Below the pieces are notes generated by a model that worked only from the letters and a program-made list of their open reading frames with translations, was not told the origin of the DNA and did no database searches. Below are positions 36,490-45,670 of a stretch of 64,000 bases of DNA, one piece after another (position 1 is the first letter of the stretch; each line of letters begins with the position of its first letter). Source of the stretch: an uncultured Pseudomonadota bacterium. GTDB lineage: Bacteria > Pseudomonadota > Gammaproteobacteria > Methylococcales > Methylomonadaceae. The position numbers and the translations under genes are program-made. The DNA lies in NCBI GenBank assembly GCA_903834465.1, contig CAILJB010000112.1:1-64000 (forward strand), read 5' to 3'.

Positions 36490-37851
36490 ATGACAACAAC
36501 CACAACTTTAACGCATAGCCATTGGTCATCACGGTTTGCATTTATTTTAGCCGCGACGGGTTCGGCAGTCGGTTTAGGTAACATTTGGAAATTTCCCTAT
36601 ATCACGGGCGAAAATGGCGGAGGTGCGTTTGTCGTCGTGTATTTAGCGTGTGTATTACTGATTGGTATTCCAATCATGATTGCCGAAACAATGATGGGAC
36701 GACGTAGCCAACGTAATCCGATTGAAACCATGGAATTACTAACGCAAGAAGCGCAAGCCGATAAAAATTGGCATTATCTCGGCTGGATGGGCGTTATTGC
36801 AGGCGCGTCGATTTTGTCTTATTACAGCGTCATTGCCGGTTGGGCGAGCGCGTATGTTTTCAAAGCCTTCACCGGCAGTTTTTTTGATGCCGATGCGGCA
36901 AGTATTCAAACCTTGTTTGAAAATTTTATCGCCAGTCCAGTGCAATTGATTTTTTGGCATAGCCTTTTTATGGGCGCGACTATGTGGATTGTGGCGCGGG
37001 GCGTAAATAATGGATTAGAAAAATCTGTGCGTTTTTTAATGCCGAGCTTGTTTGTATTGCTAATTTTATTAGTTGGTTATGCGATGACAACGAACAGTTA
37101 TGAACGCGGTTTGCATTTCATGTTCAATTTAGATTTTAGTACCTTAACGCGCAATTCCGTTTTAACCGCAATGGGTCATGCGTTTTTCACATTGAGTTTG
37201 GGCATGGGCGCAATTATGGTTTATGGCGCGTATTTACCCAAAAACATATCAATTGCCAAAACCGCTTATTTAGTTGCTGCCGCAGATACTGTCGTCGCGT
37301 TACTAGCGGGAATTGCAATTTTTCCTCTGGTTTTTGAAAATGGTTTACATCCCGCTTCAGGACCAGGGTTAATTTTTCAAACGCTACCGATTGCATTTGG
37401 CAATATGACTGGCGGTTGGCTCATGGGAATTTTGTTTTTTGTATTACTGGTTGTGGCGGCGTTATCGTCCTCGATTTCATTGATTGAACCGGCTGTTGCA
37501 TGGTTAATTGAAAACAAAAATTTTTCGCGTCAAAAAGCCTGTATTTGGACAGGGTTAGGAACATGGTTTTTAGGATTAGGTACGGTATTCTCGTTTAATA
37601 TTTGGGCAAATGTTCACTTCTTTGAACGCACCATTTTTCAATTACTCGATTATGTCACGGCAAATTTAATGTTACCGATTGGCGGATTCTGCATTGCCGT
37701 TTTCGCAGGCTGGATTATGAAACGCGAACACAGCGAAAGTGAATTACAAATGCCATGTAAACCCGCTTACGAAGTATGGCGTGTGTTAGTGCGTTACGTT
37801 GCTCCTGCCTCAATCTTTTTAGTATTTTTGCACGTCATTGGAGTGTTATAA
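36490..37851 (+). CDS. Sodium:neurotransmitter symporter (NSS/SNF) family transporter
   Basis: This 453-residue inner-membrane protein has about 11-12 helices. The first helix has the LeuT-type sodium and substrate site (ATGSAVGLGNIWKFPY), and GGGAFVVVYL follows. Bacterial members take up amino acids with sodium; the substrate is unknown. Its stop is directly followed by the ratA ATG, with GGAG in its last codons acting as ribosome site. Confidence 0.93.
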   Translation: MTTTTTLTHSHWSSRFAFILAATGSAVGLGNIWKFPYITGENGGGAFVVVYLACVLLIGIPIMIAETMMGRRSQRNPIETMELLTQEAQADKNWHYLGWMGVIAGASILSYYSVIAGWASAYVFKAFTGSFFDADAASIQTLFENFIASPVQLIFWHSLFMGATMWIVARGVNNGLEKSVRFLMPSLFVLLILLVGYAMTTNSYERGLHFMFNLDFSTLTRNSVLTAMGHAFFTLSLGMGAIMVYGAYLPKNISIAKTAYLVAAADTVVALLAGIAIFPLVFENGLHPASGPGLIFQTLPIAFGNMTGGWLMGILFFVLLVVAALSSSISLIEPAVAWLIENKNFSRQKACIWTGLGTWFLGLGTVFSFNIWANVHFFERTIFQLLDYVTANLMLPIGGFCIAVFAGWIMKREHSESELQMPCKPAYEVWRVLVRYVAPASIFLVFLHVIGVL

Positions 37852-38286
37852 ATGACGCGCGTAGAAAAAAGCGCGTTGGTTAAATTCTCCGCGCAACAAA
37901 TGTTTGATTTAGTCAATGACATTGAAGCCTATCCAAAATTTTTGCCGTGGTGCAGCGGCAGTCGCATTATCAAACGTGACGGTAATTTAATTGAAGCGGA
38001 ATTGTCGATTTCAAAAGGCGGCTTTCAGAAAAATTTTTCAACCCGAAATCAGTTGGAGTACGGCAGCAAAATGACAGTTTCTTTACTCGATGGTCCTTTT
38101 TCGCATTTAACCGGTGAATGGAATTTTTTAGTGTTGCGCGACGATGCCAGCAAAATTTCACTCGATTTAGAATTTGAATTATCGGGAAAATTGGCAAGTT
38201 TAGCGTTTGGCGCAGTATTCAATCAGATTTGCAACACGATGGTGAGTTCATTTACGCAACGCGCCAAAGAGGTTTACGCGCTATGA
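37852..38286 (+). CDS. ratA: RatA/COQ10-type START domain protein
   Basis: This 144-residue SRPBCC (START-like) protein has hallmarks such as VEKSALVKFSAQQMFDLVNDIEAYPKFLPWC and the C-terminal AFGAVFNQICNTMVSSFTQRA. E. coli RatA was described as an inhibitor of 70S ribosome association, whereas the homologous COQ10 binds ubiquinone. It overlaps rnfH by 4 bases, the standard ratA-rnfH arrangement, but smpB is missing and an NSS transporter gene stands upstream. Confidence 0.93.
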   Translation: MTRVEKSALVKFSAQQMFDLVNDIEAYPKFLPWCSGSRIIKRDGNLIEAELSISKGGFQKNFSTRNQLEYGSKMTVSLLDGPFSHLTGEWNFLVLRDDASKISLDLEFELSGKLASLAFGAVFNQICNTMVSSFTQRAKEVYAL

Positions 38287-38555
38287 TTGATGTTGAAGTA
38301 GTTTACGCAACGCCAGAAAAACAAACGTTGTTAATCGTTCATGTGCCGAAAAAAAGTAATGTAACTGACGCGATTAAATACTCAGGAATCTTGTCTCAGT
38401 TCCCCGAACTCAAATTGGAAACATTACATGTAGGAATTTTTTCAACGCCCTGTGAATTAGGACGTGAAGTAAAATCCAATGAGCGAATAGAGATTTATCG
38501 ACCGTTACAAAATGATCCAAAAGAAGCGCGGCGGCAACGGGCGTTGAAGAAATAG
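38283..38555 (+). CDS. rnfH: RnfH-family protein (ubiquitin-like fold)
   Basis: This 90-residue RnfH/RatB family protein (MIDVEVVYATPEKQTLLIVHVP ... IEIYRPLQNDPKEARRQRA) has a beta-grasp fold. Its function is poorly known. ATG at 38283 overlaps the ratA stop (ATGA). A strong terminator follows. Confidence 0.92.
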   Translation: MIDVEVVYATPEKQTLLIVHVPKKSNVTDAIKYSGILSQFPELKLETLHVGIFSTPCELGREVKSNERIEIYRPLQNDPKEARRQRALKK

Positions 38556-38570
38556 AAAATTATCACAAAA

Positions 38571-38607
38571 AAATCGCCTCTTGCTTTAAGCTAAGGCGAT
38601 TTTTTTA
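38571..38607. terminator. Bidirectional terminator between rnfH and the EAL-GGDEF gene
   Basis: A 9-bp stem (AAATCGCCT / AGGCGATTT) lies between an A run and a T run and therefore can work for both converging genes. Confidence 0.85.
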
Positions 38608-38613
38608 TTCCAT

Positions 38614-40446
38614 TCAACGTATCGAGTGTAATTTAATGACGGTGTCATGTTCATGAAAATCACCCTGCCTATCGTTAGCGGCTTGAATGGTCTCTAACGT
38701 TTTAGGGCTTTGACGGTGATTCACAAAATAACTATTCCCTTCAATTTTCTTCGCCATTTTTTTTGATTCCGACGCTAAATCCGCAATATCAACATGGGAA
38801 TGGCAATGAATGGTTGTCATGGGCGAAACTAAACCTACCGATAAACTGGTCATTGGGAAAAAACATTTTTCACCTGTACGATTTTCTGCTCGAATACCGC
38901 CTGCCTCAACATCTGTAGGCGTGTAATAATTCGGCACTAATTCTTCAAACGCATCCAATACTTTTTGACAGCGTTCGAGCCAATCTTCACCAGTAAAAAT
39001 CACAATAAAATCGTCACCACCAATATGCCCAATGCGCCCACTTTCGGCGGGTATACATTGTTTTAATGTTGTTGCGACAGCTTTAATAATGTCATCGCCC
39101 GCGCTATAACCATAAATATCGTTAAACGGCTTGAAATTATCCAAATCAAAATAACCAAAACCAAACGATGTTTTGCTCGCAAGCAGTTGATTAACCTGTT
39201 CATTCATCGGTACGCTACCCGGTAATAATGTCAGTGGATTCGCGTGTTTAGCATTATCGATTTGTTGCAACGTAATTTTTTCTAATAACGACAAGATAGT
39301 TGCAATGCCTGCATATTTCCCCTTACGCGTAATGATAAATGCCTGTTCATGACGCATAGTCGAGGTCAATTGTTGACTCACTGATTCAATAGGCGTGTTG
39401 TGATCAATACTTAGTGGGATTTGATCGATAAAGGTTTTAATCGGTTTACGCCCGTATAATTCCATGCCGTAACGACTTGAAAATAATTTCGACAGAAAAA
39501 TATCACGAAAAATAATGCCCGACGCAATATCAAAATCTACCAGTGGCAGAATGGTTAATTCTGGGTGTTGTTGAAAAAGATTCATCACATCGCTAATCAA
39601 TGTATCTGCTGAAATCGGCGCAATAAAACGGCTGATTGCATCCACAGATGTTGAATTTACCCACACGGGTTTCTTTTCCGAGGAATCTTCAGGTAAGAAA
39701 ATGTCCACATCAATTTTTCCTAATGGCATTGCGGCAGGTCTTGCTAAGTAATAACCTTGCCCGTGAGAAATACCTAATTTTTCAATCGTTTTAAATTCGG
39801 CTTCAGTCTCAATGCCTTCGGCGATAACATTGCAATTAAGCGAACTAGCAATGCCTTGAATTGAACGAACAAAATTAAGTTTGACCGAATCATTTTGTAA
39901 TTCTTGAATAAAATGCTGATCGATTTTGACATATTCAGGCAGTAGTTCTGACCACAAACGTAAGCTTGAATACCCTGCCCCTAAATCATCTAACGCAATT
40001 TCAAAGCCCATACCGCGGTAGTGCATCACCGCTTCGCGCATTAGTTCGTAGTCGTCGGTAGGCTTATGTTCAGTTAATTCAATGACGACGCTATGCGGAT
40101 TTAAACCAAATTGGTCTAAATAACGCAATGTTTCGCCCGTTTTAAATTCAGGTTGCAACAAAACGTGTGGACTGACATTTAGAAATAATTTTGCATCCAA
40201 ATTAAAATCCGCAAAATGTTTAATACTCAATTCACGACAAACAAATTCTAGTTGTGAACTCAAACCATAGCGTTCTGCAATGTCAAACAAATTAAGAGGG
40301 CTATGCAACGGACTATTCGACGGACCTCGAATCAGTGCTTCATAACCAATAATTTTCTTTTGTGAAATAGAAACAATGGGTTGAAAGTGTGGTGTAAGTT
40401 TTTTGTGTTCTAGGATTGTAATCAGTTCTTGTTGCAATGCGGACAC
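38614..40446 (-). CDS. EAL - CBS - GGDEF c-di-GMP protein
   Basis: This is a 610-residue soluble protein. The EAL domain (about 10-250) has YEALIRG, VIELTEH, DDLGAGYSSL, VKID and QGYYLARP, so catalytic residues appear present. A CBS-pair-like region occupies about 265-395. The GGDEF domain (about 425-580) has GGDDF in place of GGDEF and keeps FGYFDLDNFKPFNDIYGY. The cyclase may be inactive or reduced, so phosphodiesterase activity regulated by ligand binding at CBS and GGDEF is the likelier role. It has no receiver or membrane segment. Confidence 0.9.
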   Translation of the reverse strand: MSALQQELITILEHKKLTPHFQPIVSISQKKIIGYEALIRGPSNSPLHSPLNLFDIAERYGLSSQLEFVCRELSIKHFADFNLDAKLFLNVSPHVLLQPEFKTGETLRYLDQFGLNPHSVVIELTEHKPTDDYELMREAVMHYRGMGFEIALDDLGAGYSSLRLWSELLPEYVKIDQHFIQELQNDSVKLNFVRSIQGIASSLNCNVIAEGIETEAEFKTIEKLGISHGQGYYLARPAAMPLGKIDVDIFLPEDSSEKKPVWVNSTSVDAISRFIAPISADTLISDVMNLFQQHPELTILPLVDFDIASGIIFRDIFLSKLFSSRYGMELYGRKPIKTFIDQIPLSIDHNTPIESVSQQLTSTMRHEQAFIITRKGKYAGIATILSLLEKITLQQIDNAKHANPLTLLPGSVPMNEQVNQLLASKTSFGFGYFDLDNFKPFNDIYGYSAGDDIIKAVATTLKQCIPAESGRIGHIGGDDFIVIFTGEDWLERCQKVLDAFEELVPNYYTPTDVEAGGIRAENRTGEKCFFPMTSLSVGLVSPMTTIHCHSHVDIADLASESKKMAKKIEGNSYFVNHRQSPKTLETIQAANDRQGDFHEHDTVIKLHSIR

Positions 40447-40645
40447 TGGAAAATACCTATTTTTGATAAAAAATTACCGTCAGCATAATTTATTTTCATG
40501 ACAATGTTGTGACAATTGTGACAGCTCAATGACGTAATTGTAATGTAAAGTTGAGTTTTAACACGGGAGCATAAGCAACTGGCGATGTACTTGCCATTTT
40601 GCACGCTAACCATAGAAATAATAGCAAAAGCGTTATGATAGCGAA

Positions 40646-40674
40646 TTAAAAAGTCTGGCGTATTGCGGTATAAT
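40646..40674 (+). promoter_or_regulatory. Promoter of the glycosyltransferase gene
   Basis: TTAAAA (40646-40651) and a perfect TATAAT (40669-40674) are spaced by 17 bases, about 36 bases before the start codon. Confidence 0.55.
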
Positions 40675-40709
40675 CACACCGGTTGTCACATTGAGGAGTG
40701 AAATAAGTG

Positions 40710-41444
40710 ATGAAAATTTTTGTCATTAGTTTGTTAAATAGCGATAATCGCAGGGCTAACACTACAACTAAGTTAACAAACAAAGGAATACAATTTGAGT
40801 TTTTAGATGCTATAGATGGTCGAACCAGTCATCACCCCTATTTGGGAAATTATAATGAATCTGCTTTTTTAATCAATCGCCGTAGAAAAGCGGCTTTAGG
40901 TGAATTAGGTTGTTATGTTAGTCATTTAATAGCATGGGAAAAATGTATTGAACTAAATGAACCCGTGGTTGTGTTAGAAGATGATTTTGAATTAACGGAT
41001 AACTTTATTGACGGATTAAATTTTATAGCGAATTTGACAGATGAGGTGCCTTTTATTCGTTTGGAACCATTGGAATCAAAAATGGTTTTAAATTCACATA
41101 AGGGGGCGTTTTTTTCATTAGTTAAGCAATTAAATATCTCTATGCGTGCTACAGGCTATGTTGTAACGCCTAATGGTGCAAAAAATCTTTTACAAAAAGG
41201 CAGAGAAATTCGTTGTCCTATTGATCTTTATTTGAAATATAGTTTTTTACATAAACAACCTATGTACGCGTTAGTTCCGCACATTATCCACCACTCGCAC
41301 TCAGGCATCGCCTCAATTATTGGAGATGATATAAGAATTCAACGAGAACGAGGATTGACACTACAATTAAAACGATTTTTTTTCAGATGGTTTTATATTG
41401 CAGCTAATACAATAACAAATTTAAATAACCATCCACTTAGCTAA
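40710..41444 (+). CDS. Glycosyltransferase family 25 (LPS/LOS biosynthesis type)
   Basis: This 244-residue GT25 enzyme has a typical start (MKIFVISLLNSDNRR), FEFLDAIDGR, LGELGCYVSHLIAWEKC, and the DxD-like metal site VVLEDDFEL. The usual role is adding galactose or another sugar to lipooligosaccharide. GAGGAGTG stands before ATG 40710; a GTG at 40707 is an alternative. The gene is AT-rich compared with its neighbours and stands alone, which suggests transfer. Confidence 0.9.
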   Translation: MKIFVISLLNSDNRRANTTTKLTNKGIQFEFLDAIDGRTSHHPYLGNYNESAFLINRRRKAALGELGCYVSHLIAWEKCIELNEPVVVLEDDFELTDNFIDGLNFIANLTDEVPFIRLEPLESKMVLNSHKGAFFSLVKQLNISMRATGYVVTPNGAKNLLQKGREIRCPIDLYLKYSFLHKQPMYALVPHIIHHSHSGIASIIGDDIRIQRERGLTLQLKRFFFRWFYIAANTITNLNNHPLS

Positions 41445-41477
41445 ATCATGGTTCTAATGGATATTTTTAATTTTGCA

Positions 41478-41507
41478 TTGCAGCATTTGTAGATTAGGGC
41501 ATATTAT
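41478..41507 (+). promoter_or_regulatory. Promoter of the memo-AMMECR1 genes
   Basis: TTGCAG (41478-41483) and TATTAT (41502-41507) are spaced by 18 bases, about 36 bases before the start of the Memo remnant. Confidence 0.5.
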
Positions 41508-41542
41508 CTGGACGATGAAAAACGTATTTTTGGAGAATAGTC

Positions 41543-41725
41543 ATGGTCTCAATTCGTTCACCAGCCGTTGCAGGTACATTTTATCCAGCCAATCCAGAAA
41601 TATTACGAAAAGCGTTAGCAAAAAAGAAATCTCGTCAAATTAAAACTATCGATTTAAGAAATTCAGGCGATACCGCTGGAGATAAACAACAAGTTGTGGG
41701 GTATGGGGCTTATGTCATTAACTAA
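41543..41725 (+). pseudogene. Memo (AmmeMemoRadiSam protein B) with a large internal deletion
   Basis: This 60-residue frame joins the two ends of a Memo-family protein, normally about 260-270 residues. The start (IRSPAVAGTFYPANPEILRKAL) matches the Memo N-terminus. The end (DLRNSGDTAGDKQQVVGYGAYVIN) matches its conserved C-terminus. About 200 residues, including most of the presumed metal-site histidines, are missing and the frame is kept. Promoter, ribosome site (GGAGA, six bases upstream) and the 14-base overlap with the AMMECR1 start are retained, so the short frame may now serve mainly for translational coupling. An assembly error is an alternative. Confidence 0.75.
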
Positions 41726-42269
41726 TCAACAACAGCAAATATTGCTAAAAACCGCTAAAGATTCTATTGCTCATGGTTTGGAATATGGCAAAGCATTAGC
41801 CGTGAATGCAAAAGAGTATCCCGAAGAATTACAGGCAATTCGCGCCACATTTGTGACATTAGAAATTAACGACCATTTGCGTGGTTGTGTTGGAATGTTG
41901 GAAGCGGTTCGCCCGTTAGTTGTCGATATTGCAGAAAATGCTTTTTTAGCTGCATTTGATGACTACCGTTTCCCACCCGTCTGTGCAGAAGAATATTCGT
42001 ATTTAAACATACACCTTTCTATTCTCAGCCCCGCCGAGCGGATTATTTTTAACTCAGAAGACGATTTAATTCATCAATTGAATCCACACGTTGACGGTTT
42101 GATTCTGCAAGAAGGTGCGTTGCGTGGGACATTTTTACCTTCGGTATGGGATTCGTTGCCTGCACCGCAGCAATTTTTACAACATCTAAAATTGAAAACA
42201 GGTTTAACGCGGCATTATTGGTCAAAAACATTGCACGTCTATCGTTATCATTGCGAAGTTATCACTTGA
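41712..42269 (+). CDS. AMMECR1 domain protein (AmmeMemoRadiSam protein A)
   Basis: This 185-residue AMMECR1-family protein has the conserved LRGCVGMLEAVRPLVVDI, FPPV, LNIHLSILSPAERI and GLILQEGALRGTFLPSVWD. The family is widespread and its biochemical role is unknown; it is usually found with Memo and a radical SAM protein. ATG at 41712 lies inside the Memo remnant; an ATG at 41703 is possible. No radical SAM partner is visible in the window. It converges with the J-domain gene. Confidence 0.92.
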   Translation: MSLTNQQQQILLKTAKDSIAHGLEYGKALAVNAKEYPEELQAIRATFVTLEINDHLRGCVGMLEAVRPLVVDIAENAFLAAFDDYRFPPVCAEEYSYLNIHLSILSPAERIIFNSEDDLIHQLNPHVDGLILQEGALRGTFLPSVWDSLPAPQQFLQHLKLKTGLTRHYWSKTLHVYRYHCEVIT

Positions 42270-42280
42270 TTTCCGACCTA

Positions 42281-43252
42281 TCAAAGCCTGTAAGCCTTTA
42301 ACATCATTTTAAGATTTGCAGGTTTTTGAAGGTCTTTGATGTCACGTTTTAATTTTGTAATCGAAAATTTCATGGCATTCATGTCATCTTGCAACGCTTT
42401 TAGCACTTGTTTCATCGACAATGGTAAATGCGATGGAATATTCAAATGTTCCCGAAAAGGTGATTCCACTAAAACAATTTCTTGATTCAATTCATCGAGC
42501 TGCGTTTGCAAAATTTTATTGAAATGTCTTAACCGATTTTCGGCAATGGTATTTAGTTGCGTTTGATTGATTTGTTCAATTTCCAGTTGCAACGCCAACA
42601 ATTGCAATAAATCTTTTTTGGCATAAGCCGTATTCGCACGTTGCATCAATTTTGTTTTTCGATTACGTTCCTCTTCATCAGGTTCACGATCGGGATGCAA
42701 CACCGCAACAAGCTGTCGAAAAACCGCTTGTATAGATTTACTCATATTTTGTGCATCTTCTTTTTCTTGAGCCACTATTTCGAGCTGTTTTGCGGATTTT
42801 TTACGATGATTACGCCTTTCTTCAGGGGCATCATCGTAAAATATTTCGGCGATAAAATCATCTTGTTCTGGGTATTCAGCATCGAAATCTGTATCACTGT
42901 ATCGGTTGTACAGCTCTTTTAATTCATCTTTTCCGTGCTGGCTAATCAATTCCATCGTTACAGTCGTCAGAATGTCTTTGATTTTTGCTTTATCCGTTTT
43001 TTTGAATGATTTGTCACCATACGCCTCGTCCAACAAATGTACTAATTTAATGCGATGCGCGTTGTAACTGTCCCACAGCGGTTGATATTCATCATGGACA
43101 CGATGCTGATATTTTGGAATCGCATCGTGCCATTCTTGCAGCACGGTTTTTTGCGCCTCAATTTTTTTTCTTAACGCATTAAATTTTTGCTGCGCCTTAG
43201 ATGACACCGATTTTTCAGTGTCATCATGAATGTGAATAATTCGATTAGACAT
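42281..43252 (-). CDS. J-domain (DnaJ-like) coiled-coil protein
   Basis: This 323-residue, highly charged, soluble protein has a J-domain-like segment at about 172-225 with HPD at 186-188 (VLHPDRE), preceded by helix II (IQAVFRQLVAV). The rest is predominantly helical or coiled coil (residues 15-60 and 225-310). There is no Gly/Phe or zinc-finger region, so it is a type III-like cochaperone, probably recruiting DnaK to a special client. It starts 3 bases after the ppsA stop and so belongs to the nifJ-ppsA transcription unit. Confidence 0.82.
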   Translation of the reverse strand: MSNRIIHIHDDTEKSVSSKAQQKFNALRKKIEAQKTVLQEWHDAIPKYQHRVHDEYQPLWDSYNAHRIKLVHLLDEAYGDKSFKKTDKAKIKDILTTVTMELISQHGKDELKELYNRYSDTDFDAEYPEQDDFIAEIFYDDAPEERRNHRKKSAKQLEIVAQEKEDAQNMSKSIQAVFRQLVAVLHPDREPDEEERNRKTKLMQRANTAYAKKDLLQLLALQLEIEQINQTQLNTIAENRLRHFNKILQTQLDELNQEIVLVESPFREHLNIPSHLPLSMKQVLKALQDDMNAMKFSITKLKRDIKDLQKPANLKMMLKAYRL

Positions 43253-43255
43253 AAT

Positions 43256-45670
43256 TTAATTTTGTGCCAGTTTGTCTTCTGTTTCCAAAACCAATTGCGT
43301 CGTTTTCAACACGGTGTCAGGATTTAAACTCATCGAATCAATGCCCACTTCCACCAAGAATTGCGCCATTTCAGGATAATCAGACGGGGCTTGTCCACAC
43401 AAACCACAATGTTTACCGTTACGTTTAGAACCTGCTACCGCGAGACGAATCATCTCTTTTACACCGTCGTCACGTTCATCAAAATCTTCTGCCAAAATCG
43501 CTGAATCTCTATCAACGCCTAATGTGAGCTGTGTTAAATCATTCGAGCCAATCGAAAAACCGTCGAAATGCTGCGAAAATGCATCAATCGAAATCACGTT
43601 ATTGGGAATTTCGCACATAACGTAAATCTGTAAACCATTTTCGCCACGTTTCAAACCCAATTGCGCCATGTAACCCAACACTTTTTTGGCTTCTTGAACT
43701 CGTCGGCAGAAAGGAATCATCAAAATGACATTGGTCAATCCCATGTCGTCGCGGATACGTTTCATCGCCGCGCATTCGAGTGCAAACCCTTCGGCGTACG
43801 CTGGATGCGTGTAGCGTGACGCGCCACGAAAACCAATCATCGGATTTTCTTCATCAAATTCAAACCAGCGTCCGCCGAGCAACGTCGCGTATTCATTGGT
43901 TTTAAAATCCGACATTCGCACGACAACCGGTTTTGGATAAAACGCCGCGCCAATTGTGCCAACGCCTTCGGCTAATTTACTGATAAAGAATTCTTGCGGC
44001 GAATCGTAATGGCGCGTTAGTTTCGCTAGTTGCTCGCGTTCATTTGCATCTTGCACGCGTTCAGGATGAATCAACGCCATCGGATGTGCTTTGATATATT
44101 CAGTAATGATGAATTCCATCCGCATCAGCCCCACGCCATCATTGGGCAAAAAACTAGTTTTGAATGCTACTTCTGGGTTGGCAATATTGAGCATAATATG
44201 GGTTTTAGGGCGTTTCATGCCCGCTAAATCGGTTGTTTGAACATTAAAATTCAAAATTCCCGCATACACTTTCCCCACATCGCCTTCGGCACACGATACA
44301 GTGACAGGCGTATTGTTTTGAATGGTCGTGGTCGCGTTTTCACAACCGACTACCGCTGGAACGCCTAATTCACGCGAAATAATGGCGGCGTGACATGTGC
44401 GCCCGCCTCGATTTGTCACAATCGCCGAAGCCATTTTCATTACAGGCTCCCAATCAGGTGTAGTCATATCAGCAACCAAAACTTCCCCAGCCTTAAAACT
44501 GCTGAGCTGTTGAGGATTTTCAATGATTCGCGCGGTGCCCGTGGCGATTTTGCTGCCCACTGAATGACCGGTGATAATTGGTTCGGCAGTTTCGTTGAGC
44601 GTGTATTGCTCTAACATCATGCCGCGCAATTGAGAAACTACCGTTTCAGGTCGTGCTTGGACAATATAGAGCGTGCCATCGATGCCATCTTTTGCCCATT
44701 CCATATCCATCGGTTTGGCTTTACCCGCTTTGGCACTGTAGTGTTTTTCGATTTTGATGGCGTAATCAGCAAGCGTCAACACATCCGAGTCAGTAATACA
44801 AAAACGGTTTCGCTCTTCGCTGGACGTAACGATATTGTGTGTAGATTCACGAGTGCTGCGGTCGCTGTAAATCATTTTGATTTTTTTTGCGCCTAATGTT
44901 CGCCGCAAAACCGCGCGGTATCCTTGTTCAAACGTCGGTTTATGCACATAAAATTCGTCAGGATCGACAGAACCTTGCACCACATTTTCGCCCAAACCAT
45001 ACGCCCCCGTAATAAACACTACATCGCTAAAACCTGATTCTGTATCGAGCGAAAACATCACCCCGCTAGCTGATAAATCGGAACGCACCATTTTCATAAT
45101 TCCGATAGATAAAGCGAGTTTGAAATGGTCGAAGCCTTGGTCAACACGATAATGAATGGCGCGGTCAGTGAATAAACTAGCAAAACAACGCTTGCACGAT
45201 TCGAGTAACGCTGCCTCGCCGCGAATGTTTAAATAAGTATCTTGTTGCCCTGCAAAACTAGCAGTTGGTAAATCTTCAGCGGTAGCCGAACTGCGAACGG
45301 CAACGCTTAACTCTTCGCCATATTCGTTTTGAAGTTGTTTGTAAGCGGCGAGAATTTGTTGCTGCAAATCATCGGGCAATGGCGCGGCATAAATAATTTC
45401 ACGCGCTTTGCGAGCGCGTTTAGCAAGGTCATTTACATCTTCGGGATTTAAATTGTCTAATGCCTCATGCAATACTTCCCAGCCATTTGCTTTATCTAAA
45501 ATATATCGGTAAGCCTCCGCCGTAATAGCAAAACCGTTAGGAATTTGTACCCCTTGCGCCCCTAATTCTCGATACATCTCACCCAAAGAAGCATTTTTAC
45601 CACCCACAAGTGGCACGTCATCAATCGTTAATTCGTTGAACCAGCGAATATAATTTACTTGTTGTGTCAT
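43256..45670 (-). CDS. ppsA: Phosphoenolpyruvate synthase
   Basis: PpsA makes PEP from pyruvate, ATP and water. The 804-residue protein has the ATP-binding domain (VGGKNASLGEMY, SSATAEDLPTASFAGQQDTYLN), the phosphohistidine H427 in GGRTCHAAI, and the PEP-utilising C-terminal domain (GFSIGSNDLTQLTLGVDRD, CGLCGQAPSD). ATG at 45670 is supported by AAGGAG seven bases upstream and by alignment to the E. coli start. This places its first 50 bases inside the preceding gene. Confidence 0.97.
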   Translation of the reverse strand: MTQQVNYIRWFNELTIDDVPLVGGKNASLGEMYRELGAQGVQIPNGFAITAEAYRYILDKANGWEVLHEALDNLNPEDVNDLAKRARKAREIIYAAPLPDDLQQQILAAYKQLQNEYGEELSVAVRSSATAEDLPTASFAGQQDTYLNIRGEAALLESCKRCFASLFTDRAIHYRVDQGFDHFKLALSIGIMKMVRSDLSASGVMFSLDTESGFSDVVFITGAYGLGENVVQGSVDPDEFYVHKPTFEQGYRAVLRRTLGAKKIKMIYSDRSTRESTHNIVTSSEERNRFCITDSDVLTLADYAIKIEKHYSAKAGKAKPMDMEWAKDGIDGTLYIVQARPETVVSQLRGMMLEQYTLNETAEPIITGHSVGSKIATGTARIIENPQQLSSFKAGEVLVADMTTPDWEPVMKMASAIVTNRGGRTCHAAIISRELGVPAVVGCENATTTIQNNTPVTVSCAEGDVGKVYAGILNFNVQTTDLAGMKRPKTHIMLNIANPEVAFKTSFLPNDGVGLMRMEFIITEYIKAHPMALIHPERVQDANEREQLAKLTRHYDSPQEFFISKLAEGVGTIGAAFYPKPVVVRMSDFKTNEYATLLGGRWFEFDEENPMIGFRGASRYTHPAYAEGFALECAAMKRIRDDMGLTNVILMIPFCRRVQEAKKVLGYMAQLGLKRGENGLQIYVMCEIPNNVISIDAFSQHFDGFSIGSNDLTQLTLGVDRDSAILAEDFDERDDGVKEMIRLAVAGSKRNGKHCGLCGQAPSDYPEMAQFLVEVGIDSMSLNPDTVLKTTQLVLETEDKLAQN

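Noticed and set aside
40501-40525. Direct repeat TTGTGACA x2 upstream of the EAL gene, with a similar ATTGTGACAG near gspE
   Set aside because: Too short and too few copies to support an operator without comparison to other genomes.
40422-40613. 63-codon minus-strand frame upstream of the EAL-GGDEF gene
   Set aside because: It overlaps the EAL-GGDEF start, has no ribosome site, and its sequence is low in coding character.
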